A stretch of DNA of 59,588 nt from Verrucomicrobiia bacterium (lineage in GTDB: Bacteria > Verrucomicrobiota > Verrucomicrobiia > Verrucomicrobiales > Akkermansiaceae), in contig JAUIJB010000014.1 of the NCBI GenBank assembly GCA_030430455.1, forward strand, positions 1-59,588, in the 5' to 3' direction. Shown piece after piece: positions 32,453-40,829 of this stretch. Under the pieces are notes generated by a model. That model was not told where the DNA came from. It searched no databases and worked only from the letters and a program-made list of their open reading frames with translations. The first letter of the stretch is position 1; the number at the start of each line of letters is the position of its first letter. The position numbers and the translations under genes are program-made.

Positions 32453-33442
32453 GTGCCGGACCGCGCGGGCGAGGCTCGCCGCGTGCCGGAGGACTTGTGG
32501 TTCTGGAAATACCGCCTGACGGCGCGCCAGCCGGTGAATGCCCGCACGGCGCGGCGCGACTACGAGGGCGCGCTGGTGCGGATCGGCGAGGGCTTCGCCT
32601 GCCTGCACCCGTGGCCGGAGCTCGGCGACCCGACGCTGGCAAAGTGCCTCGAGGACCTCAGGGGGGCACGCCGCTGGGCGCTGGTCCGGCGCGCGCTGCG
32701 CTGCGCCCGCGAGGACGCCGACGCGCGCTTCATCGGCGACCCGCTGCTGGAGGAGATCGACGTTCCCGAGAGCCACGCCACGCTGCCATGGCACGACGCC
32801 CGCATCGTCGCCAGCGCGGTGGAGAAGGGCTTCGGCCGGGTGAAGCTGAAGGTCGGCCGCGACCTCGCGAAGGAGGCCGACTTCCTCGTCGAGCAGACCG
32901 CGGCGCATCCGCAGCTGCGCTGGCGGCTCGACTTCAACGAGCGGCCCGACGCCGCCCAGGTGACGGCGTTCTTCCGCAGCCTGCCGGACGCAGCCGCCGG
33001 GCGGGTCGAGTTCTTCGAGGACCCCTGCGCCTACTCGGAGCCGGTCTGGAATCGCCTCCACGGCGAGCTCCGCGTGCCGCTCGCGGTCGACCGCGAGGCG
33101 GGCCCGCAGGCCGCCGCCGCGCAGGTCATGGTGGTGAAGCCCGCGGTCGACGAACCCTGGCTGCTGGCCGAGGCGGCGGCCAACCGGGGCCAGCAGGTGA
33201 TCGTCACCAGCTACATGGAGCACCCGCTCGGCCAGGTCTTCGCCGCCTGGGAGGCGGCCAAGCTGAATGTCCACTTCGCGGGCTTCGTCGGCGTCTGCGG
33301 CCTGCAGACCCACCACCTGTTCACGCCGAGCGACTTCGCCGAGCGCCTCGGGCGCTGGTCGCCGGAATTCAAGTCGCCCGGCGGCACCGGGCTGGGCTTC
33401 GACGACCTACTCGAGCGACTGCCATGGAAGCGGCTGAACTAG
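32453..33442 (+). CDS. menC: o-succinylbenzoate synthase
   Basis: Enolase-superfamily dehydratase of menaquinone synthesis. The catalytic set is visible in order: Lys in VKLKVGRD, metal ligands Asp in WRLDFNERPD, Glu in VEFFEDPCAY, Asp in PLAVDREAG, and the second Lys in VMVVKPAVDEPW. Short form of about 320 residues. The start is uncertain: ATG at 32453 overlaps the tail of the tandem array, and GTG at 32483 (VPEDLWFWKYRL) begins nearer the conserved capping domain with GAGG nine bases before it. Its stop lies inside menE by 19 bases. Confidence 0.9.
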   Translation: MPDRAGEARRVPEDLWFWKYRLTARQPVNARTARRDYEGALVRIGEGFACLHPWPELGDPTLAKCLEDLRGARRWALVRRALRCAREDADARFIGDPLLEEIDVPESHATLPWHDARIVASAVEKGFGRVKLKVGRDLAKEADFLVEQTAAHPQLRWRLDFNERPDAAQVTAFFRSLPDAAAGRVEFFEDPCAYSEPVWNRLHGELRVPLAVDREAGPQAAAAQVMVVKPAVDEPWLLAEAAANRGQQVIVTSYMEHPLGQVFAAWEAAKLNVHFAGFVGVCGLQTHHLFTPSDFAERLGRWSPEFKSPGGTGLGFDDLLERLPWKRLN

Positions 33443-34503
33443 GCGGCGGCTTCTGGGAGTCGCTCGACGCGGTCGCGCCCGGTGCCACCCTGCCGGAGGA
33501 GGCGGCGCACCTGCCCGCCGGCCTCGGCGCGGTCCTGTTCCGCAGCTCGGGCACCGGCGGCGAGCCGAAGTGGATCGTCCACACCCGCCGGAGCCTGAGC
33601 GCCTCGGCCGAGTCGGTGAACCGCCACCTCGGCGTCGCCGCGGGCCACTGCTGGGGGCTCGCGCTGCCGCTCCACCACGTCGGTGGCTTCGGCGTGGTCG
33701 CCCGGGTGGCCGCGGCGGGCTGCCGGCTGGCCAGCTTCGCCGGTCGCTGGGACCCGCAGCCCTTCACCCGCTGGCTCGACGCCGCCGGGGTCAGCCACCT
33801 CTCGCTGGTGCCGACCCAGGTGCACGACCTGGTCACGGCCGGGCTGCGCGCGCCGGGCTCGCTCGAGGCGGTGGTGGTCGGCGGCGGGCGCCTCGGGCGC
33901 GAGGCCGGCGCCGCGGCGCGACGGCTCGGCTGGCCGGTGCTGGCCAGCTACGGGTCCAGCGAGGCGGGATCCCAGGTCGCCACCCAGCTGCCCGATGGCT
34001 CACCCTACGACCCGGACCGCCTGCCCATCCTCGACGCCTGGCGGGTGCGGACGGATCCGGGGGGGCAGCTCGAGATCACCGGTCCCGCCCTCTTCCTCGC
34101 CACGCTCGGCCGCGCCGGACTCGAGCGCCGGACCACCGCCTGGTTCCGCAGCGGGGACCTCGGCGAGGTCGACGGCCGGTTCCTGCGCATGACCGGCCGC
34201 GCCGACCACCTGGTGAAGATACTCGGCGAATTGGTCGACCCGGAACAGGTCGAGCGCGCGCTTGGGATCGATGGCCTCGTCGTCGTCGCCGTGCCCGACG
34301 CCCGCGCCGGCTCCCGGCTGCTCGGGGTCCATGCCGGCCTGGCCGCGGAGCTTCTCGCGAGATTGGCCGAGAAGAACAGGCAACTCGCTGGATACCAGCG
34401 TCTCGCGGAAATTGTCGAGGTCGCGGAAATCCCCCGGGGCAGCCTCGGCAAGGTGCGTCGTGGCGAGCTGGCGGAATGGTTCAGCAAAAAGGACAATCAA
34501 TGA
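33424..34503 (+). CDS. menE: o-succinylbenzoate--CoA ligase
   Basis: ANL-superfamily acyl-CoA ligase that activates o-succinylbenzoate. Seen: phosphate-binding loop FRSSGTGGEPKWIVHTRRSL, substrate region LPLHHVGGFGVVARV, adenine motif LASYGSSEAGSQV, RSGDLGEVDGRFLRMTGRAD (hinge region) and HLVKILGELVDPEQVE, and the C-terminal catalytic-Lys region RGSLGKVRRGELAEW. 359 residues, short for the superfamily because the N-terminal subdomain is trimmed, as common in MenE. ATG at 33424 overlaps the end of menC. menD and menF are not in the window. Confidence 0.93.
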   Translation: MEAAELGGGFWESLDAVAPGATLPEEAAHLPAGLGAVLFRSSGTGGEPKWIVHTRRSLSASAESVNRHLGVAAGHCWGLALPLHHVGGFGVVARVAAAGCRLASFAGRWDPQPFTRWLDAAGVSHLSLVPTQVHDLVTAGLRAPGSLEAVVVGGGRLGREAGAAARRLGWPVLASYGSSEAGSQVATQLPDGSPYDPDRLPILDAWRVRTDPGGQLEITGPALFLATLGRAGLERRTTAWFRSGDLGEVDGRFLRMTGRADHLVKILGELVDPEQVERALGIDGLVVVAVPDARAGSRLLGVHAGLAAELLARLAEKNRQLAGYQRLAEIVEVAEIPRGSLGKVRRGELAEWFSKKDNQ

Positions 34504-34585
34504 TTGAACTCGGTGCGTCGAAACGATTAGTTAAGACTGCTTGATAAAAGGAGCGTCCACGCTGTTTCCCGAGAGTGCCCGTGAC

Positions 34586-34601
34586 TGGCAGGGTTTTTGC
34601 T
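34586..34601 (+). promoter_or_regulatory. sigma-54 (RpoN) promoter candidate upstream of the PIN-PhoH gene
   Basis: TGGCAGGGTTTTTGCT has the invariant GG and GC spaced ten bases apart and closely follows TGGCACG-N4-TTGCT. It lies about 59 bases before the ATG at 34660 in an intergenic region, on the right strand and at a sensible distance. Confidence 0.6.
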
Positions 34602-34659
34602 CAATTTGCCCGAGACCTGCTGATGATGTGGCGGATCCCCCGAACCACGCCCGATCCCA

Positions 34660-36195
34660 ATGATCCAACCTGCCGACGACTCGCAGACCCGTCTCTTTGA
34701 AGAACAGGACAAGCCCGTGAAACCCACGCGAGAGGCCAGCCCGGCCCGCAAGCGCGGATCCGCCAAGGCCCGGCCCACCGACCTCGGCCTCAAGGCGCCC
34801 TCCCAGCTCGCCAAGAACTTCGTCCTCGACACCAACGTCCTGCTGCACGACCCGGGCTGCCTCGACCGCTTCAAGGACAACCACCTGTGCATCCCGGTCG
34901 ATGTCCTCGTCGAGCTCGACCGCTTCAAGGGCGAGCAGTCCGAGCGTGGCGCCAACGCCCGCCAGGTCCACCGCCGGCTCTCGGAGAGCTTCTCGTGCCG
35001 GACCCGCGTGACCAAGGGGGTGCCGACCGAGGGGGGCGGCACGGTGCGCCTGGTGATCTACGACCCGGCGACCTGCCCGAAGAACTTCGAGCAACTCAAC
35101 CAGTTCCACCGCATCTTCCCCGACACCGAGAAGGTCGACCACCGCATCCTCGGGGCCACGCTACTGCTCATGCAGTACAACCAGGCGCCCGTCGTGCTGG
35201 TGACCAAGGACCTGAACATGCAGCTCAAGGCCCGCTCGGTCGGGATCGACTGCGAGGACTACCTCAACGACAAGGTCGACCCGCGCGAGGTGTCGAGCTA
35301 CGACATCCGTCGGATCCCGGTCGACCCCAACGAGCTCCAGCGCTTCGCCAGCTCCGGGGGGCTCGAGCTGCCCCACGAGCGCCGGCCGGAGGTCGTGCTG
35401 AACCAGTACGTGCTGCTGGAGGCGGGCGAGAAGCAGACGATGCCGGCGCGGATGGCGCCCGAGGGACAGGTCGTCCGGCTGCAGATCCCGGAGGCGCTGA
35501 AGATCCCGGGTGGCATGGCGCTCAAGCCGCTGAACCTCGGCCAGCGCTGCCTGATCGACGCCCTGCTCAACCCCGATGTCTCGCTGGTGACCTGCTACGG
35601 CCACGCCGGGACCGGCAAGACGCTGGTCGCGGTGGCCGCCGGCTTGGCCGAGATGTTCAACCGCAACTACAACGGCGTGACGGTGAGCCGCCCGGTCGTC
35701 GCGATGGGCGACCAGCTCGGCTTCCTCCCCGGCACGCTGGAGGAGAAGATGCGGCCGTGGCTGCAGCCGATCCACGACGCGCTCGACCTGCTGATGCGGC
35801 CGCCGTCGCCGCTCGGGCCCCGGCGCAAACAGAAGAAGGACGGCGGCGACAACGGCAAGAAGCCCTACGAGGAGCTCCTCGAGCAGGGCGTGATCGAGGT
35901 CGAGGCGCTGGCCTACATCCGCGGCCGCTCGATCCCGAACCGCTTCTTCGTCCTCGACGAGGCCCAGCAGCTCACGCCGCAGGAGGCCAAGACCGTGGTC
36001 ACGCGGATGTCGCGCGGCTCGAAGCTGGTGCTCGTCGGCGACCCGGCCCAGATCGACAACCCCTACGTCGACAGCCGCAGCAACGGCCTGGTCTACACCC
36101 GCAACCGCCTCAAGGGGCAGCCGTTCACGGCCCACGTGGCGCTGAACCGCGGCGAGCGTTCCGAGCTCGCCGAGGCCGGGGCGACCTTGATGTGA
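34660..36195 (+). CDS. PIN-PhoH fusion ATPase/nuclease (PhoH2 type)
   Basis: 511 residues. After a polar 50-residue tail, a PIN ribonuclease domain runs to about 180: FVLDTNVLLHDPGCLDRFKD (first Asp), VDVLVELDRFKGEQSERGAN and VLVTKDLNMQLKARSVGIDC. A PhoH ATPase domain follows from about 280: Walker A GHAGTGKTLVAVAAGLAEMF, RPVVAMGDQLGFLPG, Walker B-like FVLDEAQQLTPQEAKTVVTR, and a GDPAQID sensor. PhoH2 proteins are RNA helicase/RNases linked to toxin-antitoxin or stress functions; here it is a free-standing gene, possibly sigma-54 controlled. A charged linker (RRKQKKDGGDNGKKPYEE) interrupts the ATPase domain. Confidence 0.92.
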   Translation: MIQPADDSQTRLFEEQDKPVKPTREASPARKRGSAKARPTDLGLKAPSQLAKNFVLDTNVLLHDPGCLDRFKDNHLCIPVDVLVELDRFKGEQSERGANARQVHRRLSESFSCRTRVTKGVPTEGGGTVRLVIYDPATCPKNFEQLNQFHRIFPDTEKVDHRILGATLLLMQYNQAPVVLVTKDLNMQLKARSVGIDCEDYLNDKVDPREVSSYDIRRIPVDPNELQRFASSGGLELPHERRPEVVLNQYVLLEAGEKQTMPARMAPEGQVVRLQIPEALKIPGGMALKPLNLGQRCLIDALLNPDVSLVTCYGHAGTGKTLVAVAAGLAEMFNRNYNGVTVSRPVVAMGDQLGFLPGTLEEKMRPWLQPIHDALDLLMRPPSPLGPRRKQKKDGGDNGKKPYEELLEQGVIEVEALAYIRGRSIPNRFFVLDEAQQLTPQEAKTVVTRMSRGSKLVLVGDPAQIDNPYVDSRSNGLVYTRNRLKGQPFTAHVALNRGERSELAEAGATLM

Positions 36196-36198
36196 AGG

Positions 36199-36293
36199 GT
36201 AGCGGGTAGCCGGTAGCCAGTAACAAGGGGGAAAGCCCCTTCGCCTTTTCCACCTGCACCTCTGGTGCAACCGCTGGCTGGAGCGTCCCGCTC
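36199..36293 (+). repeat. two dispersed repeats and a hairpin after the PhoH gene
   Basis: GTAGCGGGTAGCCGG at 36199-36213 followed by AAGGGGGAAAGC matches the reversed element at 7109-7144. TGCACC-TCT-GGTGCA at about 36255-36269 is a perfect hairpin. TGGCTGGAGCGTCCCGCTC at 36275-36293 matches 26934-26951 and the copy inside the menH-like gene. No gene is seen here. Confidence 0.7.
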
Positions 36294-36358
36294 CCGGTCT
36301 CCTGGCTAACGGCTACTTGCCACCCGCTCCATTGACAGCCGGGTGGGTGCGGAGCTTT

Positions 36359-36922
36359 ATGTTCCCGGTGACCCGACTCATCCAACGCCTGCTCATCGGC
36401 GCCGGCCTGCTGCTGGCCGCCGGCTGTGGCTGGTCGGATCCGACCGGCTGGCGGTCGGCGCTGGACCAGCACACCGCGCAGCTCGGCTACCGCAACTGGA
36501 TCGTGGTCGCCGAGGCCTCCTTCCCGGCCCACAGCCGGACCGGGATCCGCCAGGTCCAGGCCAACGCCCAGGTCCCGGAGGTGCTCGAGGAGGTGCTGCG
36601 CTCGCTGGAGCGCACCGAGCACGTGCGGCCGCGGATCTACCTGACCCGCGAGCTGTCGGCGGTGGAGAACGACTTCGCGCCGGGCATCGACGAGTTCCGC
36701 CGCCAGATCGAGACCTCGCTGCACGGCCGGCAGACCACCGAGATCGAGCAGGAGTCGCTGATGACGCTGATCCAGAACTCCCGCAAGACCTTCGACGTGC
36801 TGGTGATCCGCACCACGACCGCACTGCCCTACACCAGCGTGTTTCTCGAGCTCGAACCGGGCTACTGGGACGGCGAATCCGAGCAGCGCCTGCGCAAGCG
36901 GCTCGCCGAGGAGGCCAACTGA
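36359..36922 (+). CDS. lipoprotein resembling RbsD/FucU mutarotases
   Basis: 187 residues. ATG at 36359 gives MFPVTRLIQRLLIGAGLLLA followed by AGC, a lipoprotein signal with Cys at residue 23. The mature part aligns by eye with the RbsD/FucU fold: LGYRNWIVVAEASFPAHSRT (family pattern GHGD.I..AD..FP), then VPEVLEEVLRSL, and FDVLVIRTTTALPYTSVFLE (pattern A.V.T.E...Y.N..L..G). RbsD/FucU proteins are cytoplasmic sugar mutarotases forming decameric rings; an exported, lipid-anchored relative is unexpected. The catalytic His of the usual HGD motif is not obvious, so the activity may differ. Confidence 0.6.
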   Translation: MFPVTRLIQRLLIGAGLLLAAGCGWSDPTGWRSALDQHTAQLGYRNWIVVAEASFPAHSRTGIRQVQANAQVPEVLEEVLRSLERTEHVRPRIYLTRELSAVENDFAPGIDEFRRQIETSLHGRQTTEIEQESLMTLIQNSRKTFDVLVIRTTTALPYTSVFLELEPGYWDGESEQRLRKRLAEEAN

Positions 36923-37005
36923 GCGGGATCCATCCCGGTCCCCATCCTCCCGGGCTGTTTTCCGGGATTGCCGAGGCGGCCGATGCGGCCCTTGATCGCG
37001 CCGCG

Positions 37006-37293
37006 ATGAAGAAGGACGAGGAAATCCGCGTCGAGCGCGAGCAGGCCTGGATCGGCGACGCCGTGCTCGCGCTCTACGCCCGCCGCTGGGTGCTCGAGGA
37101 GCGGCGATCGATGGATGGGGAGTGGTTCACCCGGCTGACCTCGAACGATTTCCTCAGCCGCTTCGGCAACCCGACCCGGGTCGAGGCCGAGATCGGCCGG
37201 ATCTACCGCCGCGACGGCCTCGACGCGGCCTTCGCCTGGATCGAGGAGCAGCTCATCCCCGCCTTTCGCAAGCTGATGGCCCAGAAGCGCTAG
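37006..37293 (+). CDS. minimal RNase III-like domain protein, 95 aa
   Basis: The sequence EQAWIGDAVLALYARRWVL (residues 12-30) resembles the RNase III/Mini-III signature (IGDAV), and VEAEIGRIYRRDGLDAAFAW (about 58-77) the second acidic motif (EA.IGAIY.DGGLEAA). Asp in GDAV and Glu in EAEIG are kept. There is no double-stranded RNA-binding domain and some 40 residues between the motifs of normal RNase III are missing, so it is shorter than Mini-RNase III (about 130). It may be an active dimeric mini-enzyme or a regulator. It follows the lipoprotein gene by 83 bases. ATG at 37006 is the plausible start. Confidence 0.65.
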   Translation: MKKDEEIRVEREQAWIGDAVLALYARRWVLEERRSMDGEWFTRLTSNDFLSRFGNPTRVEAEIGRIYRRDGLDAAFAWIEEQLIPAFRKLMAQKR

Positions 37294-37355
37294 CGCCCGG
37301 GACCGGAATCTCCGGATTTCCTCCTCCCGAGCGGTTTTGAGAGTTGCCTGATAAT

Positions 37356-37367
37356 CAAGATATCTTG
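37356..37367. promoter_or_regulatory. 12-bp perfect palindrome before the wall/division cluster
   Basis: CAAGATATCTTG, a perfect palindrome in the AT-richest part of the gap upstream of murG, 56 bases before the ATG. The surrounding ATAATCAAGATATCTTGCAT could hold promoter elements or an operator for the murG-ftsZ unit. Confidence 0.4.
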
Positions 37368-37423
37368 CATATTCCTCCTGCCCGCTTCGATTCGGGTAGC
37401 TGGGAGATTTCCCGACGATTTCG

Positions 37424-38524
37424 ATGGGAGCCGATGAACGTCATGCCGGGGGAGCGGGGCTGGTGATTGCCTGCGGGGGCACCGGTGGCCACTTGTTTCC
37501 GGGCCTCGCGGTGGCCGAGGAGTGGAGCGCCCGGGGCGGCCGGGTCCTGCTGCTGGTCTCGGAGAAGAAGATCGACCAGGAGGCCTCGCGGAAATACTCG
37601 CAGTACCGCTTCGAGACGATCCCCGCAGCGGTCAAGCCGCCGACCCTTTCGCCGCGGATGATCGCCTTCGCCGGGCGGCTGTGGCGCACCATCGGTCACT
37701 GCCGGCGCCTGTTCGACGCCTTTGAGCCGGCTGCGGTGCTCGGCATGGGCGGCTTCACCTCGCTGCCGCCGGTCTACGCCGGCACCAAGCGCCGGGTCCC
37801 GGGCTTCATCCACGACTCGAACGCCCGCCCCGGGCGCGCCAACGTGATGACCAGCCGCTGGTGCCGCGAGGTGTTCATCGGCCTCGAGCCGGCCCGCGAC
37901 TACTTTCCGAAACGCCATTGCGTGGTCACCGGAACGCCGGTGCGCGCCGAGCTCCGCGAGCTGCCCGAGCGGGCGGAGGCCGCGGCGAGGTTCGGCTTCG
38001 ACCCGATGAAGTCGACCCTGCTGGTGATGGGCGGCAGCCAGGGCGCGCGGCAGCTCAACAAGCTGGTCGCCCGGGCCGGCCTGCCCGAGGGCGTCCAGGT
38101 CCTGCACATCGCGGGCCCGGGTGACCGGGAGCGGGTCGAGTCGGAGGTCCGCGGCCGCGGCGACTACAAGGTGCTCGGGTTCTGCGACGACATGCCGGCG
38201 GCCTACGCCGTGGCCGACGCGGTGGTCGCGCGCTCCGGGGCCTCGAGCCTCACCGAGCTGTCCTACCTCGGCCTGCCCTCGATCCTGGTGCCCTTTCCCT
38301 TCGCGGCCGACGACCACCAGACGCGCAACGCGGAGGTCTTCCGCGATGCCGGCGCGGCCTTCCTCGAGCCCGAGGCCGGGCTCGACGCGAGCCGCCTGGC
38401 CGAGCGCATCGAGGAGATGCTGGACCTCGACATGCACACGCGGATGTCGGATGCGGCGCGGGGGCTGGCGGTGCCGGACGCCGCGGCGAAGGTTTGTGAC
38501 GCGATCGAGGCCGAGGTGACATGA
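37424..38524 (+). CDS. murG: UDP-GlcNAc:lipid I N-acetylglucosaminyltransferase
   Basis: Peripheral membrane GT-B glycosyltransferase that makes lipid II. Seen: IACGGTGGHLFPGLAVAEEW (glycine-rich loop 1), GMGGFTSLPPVYAGTKRRVP, IHDSNARPGRAN, the second glycine loop LVMGGSQGARQLNKLVARAG, and VARSGASSLTELSYLGLPSI, the UDP-GlcNAc binding region. 366 residues. ATG at 37424 is chosen with the extra MGADERHAGGAG N terminus. The last codons overlap the murCB start (ATGA), so translation is coupled. First gene of the murG-murCB-ddl-ftsQAZ unit. Confidence 0.97.
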   Translation: MGADERHAGGAGLVIACGGTGGHLFPGLAVAEEWSARGGRVLLLVSEKKIDQEASRKYSQYRFETIPAAVKPPTLSPRMIAFAGRLWRTIGHCRRLFDAFEPAAVLGMGGFTSLPPVYAGTKRRVPGFIHDSNARPGRANVMTSRWCREVFIGLEPARDYFPKRHCVVTGTPVRAELRELPERAEAAARFGFDPMKSTLLVMGGSQGARQLNKLVARAGLPEGVQVLHIAGPGDRERVESEVRGRGDYKVLGFCDDMPAAYAVADAVVARSGASSLTELSYLGLPSILVPFPFAADDHQTRNAEVFRDAGAAFLEPEAGLDASRLAERIEEMLDLDMHTRMSDAARGLAVPDAAAKVCDAIEAEVT

Positions 38525-40827
38525 GCAGCGAGCTGAGCCAGCGCCTGGTCGACCGCGGCCGACCGATGAGGATCCACCTCATCGGCGTGGCCGGTTCCGG
38601 CATGAGCGGGCTGGCCCTGCTGCTGCTCGGCATGGGGCACACGGTGAGTGGTTCCGACCGGGTCACGACCGCCGAGACCGAGCGCATGCAGGGGATCGGC
38701 CTGATCTTCTCCTCGCCCCACACCGCCGCGGCGGTCGATGGCGTCGAGCTGGTGGTCTATTCCTCCGCGATCCGGCCGGAGAACCCGGCCCGCCGGGCCG
38801 CCGAGGCGGCCGGCATCCCGATGATGCTGCGCGCCGAGTGCCTCGCCGCGATCCTCCACACCCGCCGCGGGCTGGTGGTGTCGGGCACCCATGGCAAGAC
38901 GACGACCTCGGCGATGGTGGCCCACGCGCTGCGCGAGGCCGGCTTCCAGCCGAGCCACTACGTCGGCGCCGAGATCCCCGTGCTCGGCCAGAACGCCCGC
39001 TGGTCGGAGGAGGGCGAATGGATGGTTGCCGAGGGCGACGAGAGCGACGGCACCCTGGCGCTCTACCACCCCGGTGCCGCGATCGTCCTCAACATCGAGG
39101 CCGAGCACCTCGACCACTACCGCGACCTCGACGAGATCAAGGCGGTGTTCCGCCGCCTGCTCGAGCAGACCAGCGGCCCGGTCATCTACTGCGCCGAGGA
39201 CGAGGGCGCGCGGTCGGTCTGCGCGGAGCGCGGTGGCGAGGCGGTCTCCTACGGCTGGAAGGACGCCGACTACACCGCCGAGGACCTCAACGAGCTGCGC
39301 GGCGCGACCGCCTTCACCGTGAAGCGCGGCGGCGAGGCGCTCGGCGGCGTCGAGCTCGGCATCCCCGGGCGTCACAACGTGCTCAACGCGCTGGGGGCGA
39401 TCGCCACCTGCGACCGGCTCGGCGCCGACTTCACCCTGGTGTCGCGCGCCCTCAACACCTTCGCCGGCGCACGGCGGCGCTTCGAGACGCGCTACGTCTC
39501 GCCGCGGCTGCGCTGGGTCGACGACTACGGCCACCACCCGACCGAGATCGCCGCGACGCTGCAGACCGCCCGGTCGCTGGTTCCCGGGCGCGTGGTCGTG
39601 TTGTTCCAGCCGCACCGCTTCACCCGCACCCGGGCGCTCGCCGACGACTTCGGGCGGGTGTTCCAGGACGCCGACCGGGTCTTCGTCACCGACGTCTACC
39701 CGGCGAGCGAGGCGCCGATCCCGGGAATCAGCGGGCAGACGGTGGTCGACGCGATCCACCGCCACGGCGGGGTCCGCGCCGAGTCGCTGCCGGACCTGGC
39801 GACGGCCCACCACCGGGTCGGCAACCAGCTCGAGCCGGGCGACCTGCTGATCACCCTCGGCGCCGGCAACGTCCACGAGGCCGGCCGCGCGATCGCGCGC
39901 GACCAGAAGGTGCTCGAGGAGATCCGCGCGCTGGCGCCGCGCGACGAGATCACCGCGCGGCTCTACGAGCCGATGCGGCGCCACAGCACGATGCTGGTCG
40001 GCGGGCCGGCGCAGTTCTGGATCGAGCCGCACGGCTTCGAGGCCTTCGCCGACGTGGTGAACTACTGCCGCGACCGTAGCATCCCGGTGCGCGTGGTCGG
40101 CCGCGGGTCCAACCTGCTGGTCCGCGACGGCGGCATCCGCGGCGCGGTGATCCACCCGAAGGGCGGCGAGTTCTCGCGCTGCGAGGTGCTCGACGACGGC
40201 ACCATCGTCGCCGGGGCGGGCGTGCGGCTCAAGAAGCTGGCCAGCGTGGCCCAGGCCGCCGGGATCGGCGGCTTCGAGTGGATGGAGGGCATCCCCGGCA
40301 ACGTCGGCGGCTCGCTGCGCATGAACGCCGGGGCGATGGGCGTGGAGACCTTCGACCAGGTCGTCCGGGTGACGCTGCTCGAGGAGAACGGCAGCATCCG
40401 CACCCGCGGGCGCGACGAGATCGAGGCGCGCTACCGCAACGTGCCGGACCTGCGCCGTGGATTCGCGCTCGAGGCCGTGTTCCACGGCGAGCCGGACAGC
40501 GCCGGGGAGATCCAGCGGCGCTGGAACGAGTCGCGGACGAAGCGCCGGCGGAGCCAGCCGGTCGCCGCCAGTGCCGGCTGCATCTTCAAGAACCCGGACG
40601 AGACCCCGGCCGGGAAGCTGGTCGACGAGCTTGGCCTGAAGGAGTCGGCGGTGGGCGCGGCGGAGGTTTCCGCGGTCCACGGCAACTTCATCGTCAACCG
40701 CGGCGGCGCCATGGCCGCGGACGTGCTCGGGCTGATCGAGCGCATCCGCGCGCGGGCCCGCGAGGAGCGGGGAATCGAGCTGGAAACGGAGATCAAGGTG
40801 ATCGGGGAGGACGAATTCACATTCTAG
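38521..40827 (+). CDS. murC-murB: fused UDP-N-acetylmuramate--L-alanine ligase and UDP-MurNAc dehydrogenase
   Basis: Two consecutive cytoplasmic wall-precursor steps on one chain, run in reverse gene order (MurB makes the MurC substrate). MurC half, residues 1 to about 480: IHLIGVAGSGMSGLALLLLG, ATP loop GTHGKTTTSAMVAHALREAG (about 122-141), VAEGDESDGTLALYHP, GRHNVLNALGAIA and DDYGHHPTEIAATLQTARSL. MurB half, about 490-768: HSTMLVGGPAQFW, FAD-binding PVRVVGRGSNLLVRDGGIRG, IPGNVGGSLRMNAGAMGVET, the catalytic Ser in ASAGCIFKNPDETPAGKLVD, and HGNFIVN. No linker peptide of note. The fusion is rare outside this phylum and a few others. Confidence 0.96.
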   Translation: MSSELSQRLVDRGRPMRIHLIGVAGSGMSGLALLLLGMGHTVSGSDRVTTAETERMQGIGLIFSSPHTAAAVDGVELVVYSSAIRPENPARRAAEAAGIPMMLRAECLAAILHTRRGLVVSGTHGKTTTSAMVAHALREAGFQPSHYVGAEIPVLGQNARWSEEGEWMVAEGDESDGTLALYHPGAAIVLNIEAEHLDHYRDLDEIKAVFRRLLEQTSGPVIYCAEDEGARSVCAERGGEAVSYGWKDADYTAEDLNELRGATAFTVKRGGEALGGVELGIPGRHNVLNALGAIATCDRLGADFTLVSRALNTFAGARRRFETRYVSPRLRWVDDYGHHPTEIAATLQTARSLVPGRVVVLFQPHRFTRTRALADDFGRVFQDADRVFVTDVYPASEAPIPGISGQTVVDAIHRHGGVRAESLPDLATAHHRVGNQLEPGDLLITLGAGNVHEAGRAIARDQKVLEEIRALAPRDEITARLYEPMRRHSTMLVGGPAQFWIEPHGFEAFADVVNYCRDRSIPVRVVGRGSNLLVRDGGIRGAVIHPKGGEFSRCEVLDDGTIVAGAGVRLKKLASVAQAAGIGGFEWMEGIPGNVGGSLRMNAGAMGVETFDQVVRVTLLEENGSIRTRGRDEIEARYRNVPDLRRGFALEAVFHGEPDSAGEIQRRWNESRTKRRRSQPVAASAGCIFKNPDETPAGKLVDELGLKESAVGAAEVSAVHGNFIVNRGGAMAADVLGLIERIRARAREERGIELETEIKVIGEDEFTF

Positions 40828-40829
40828 TC

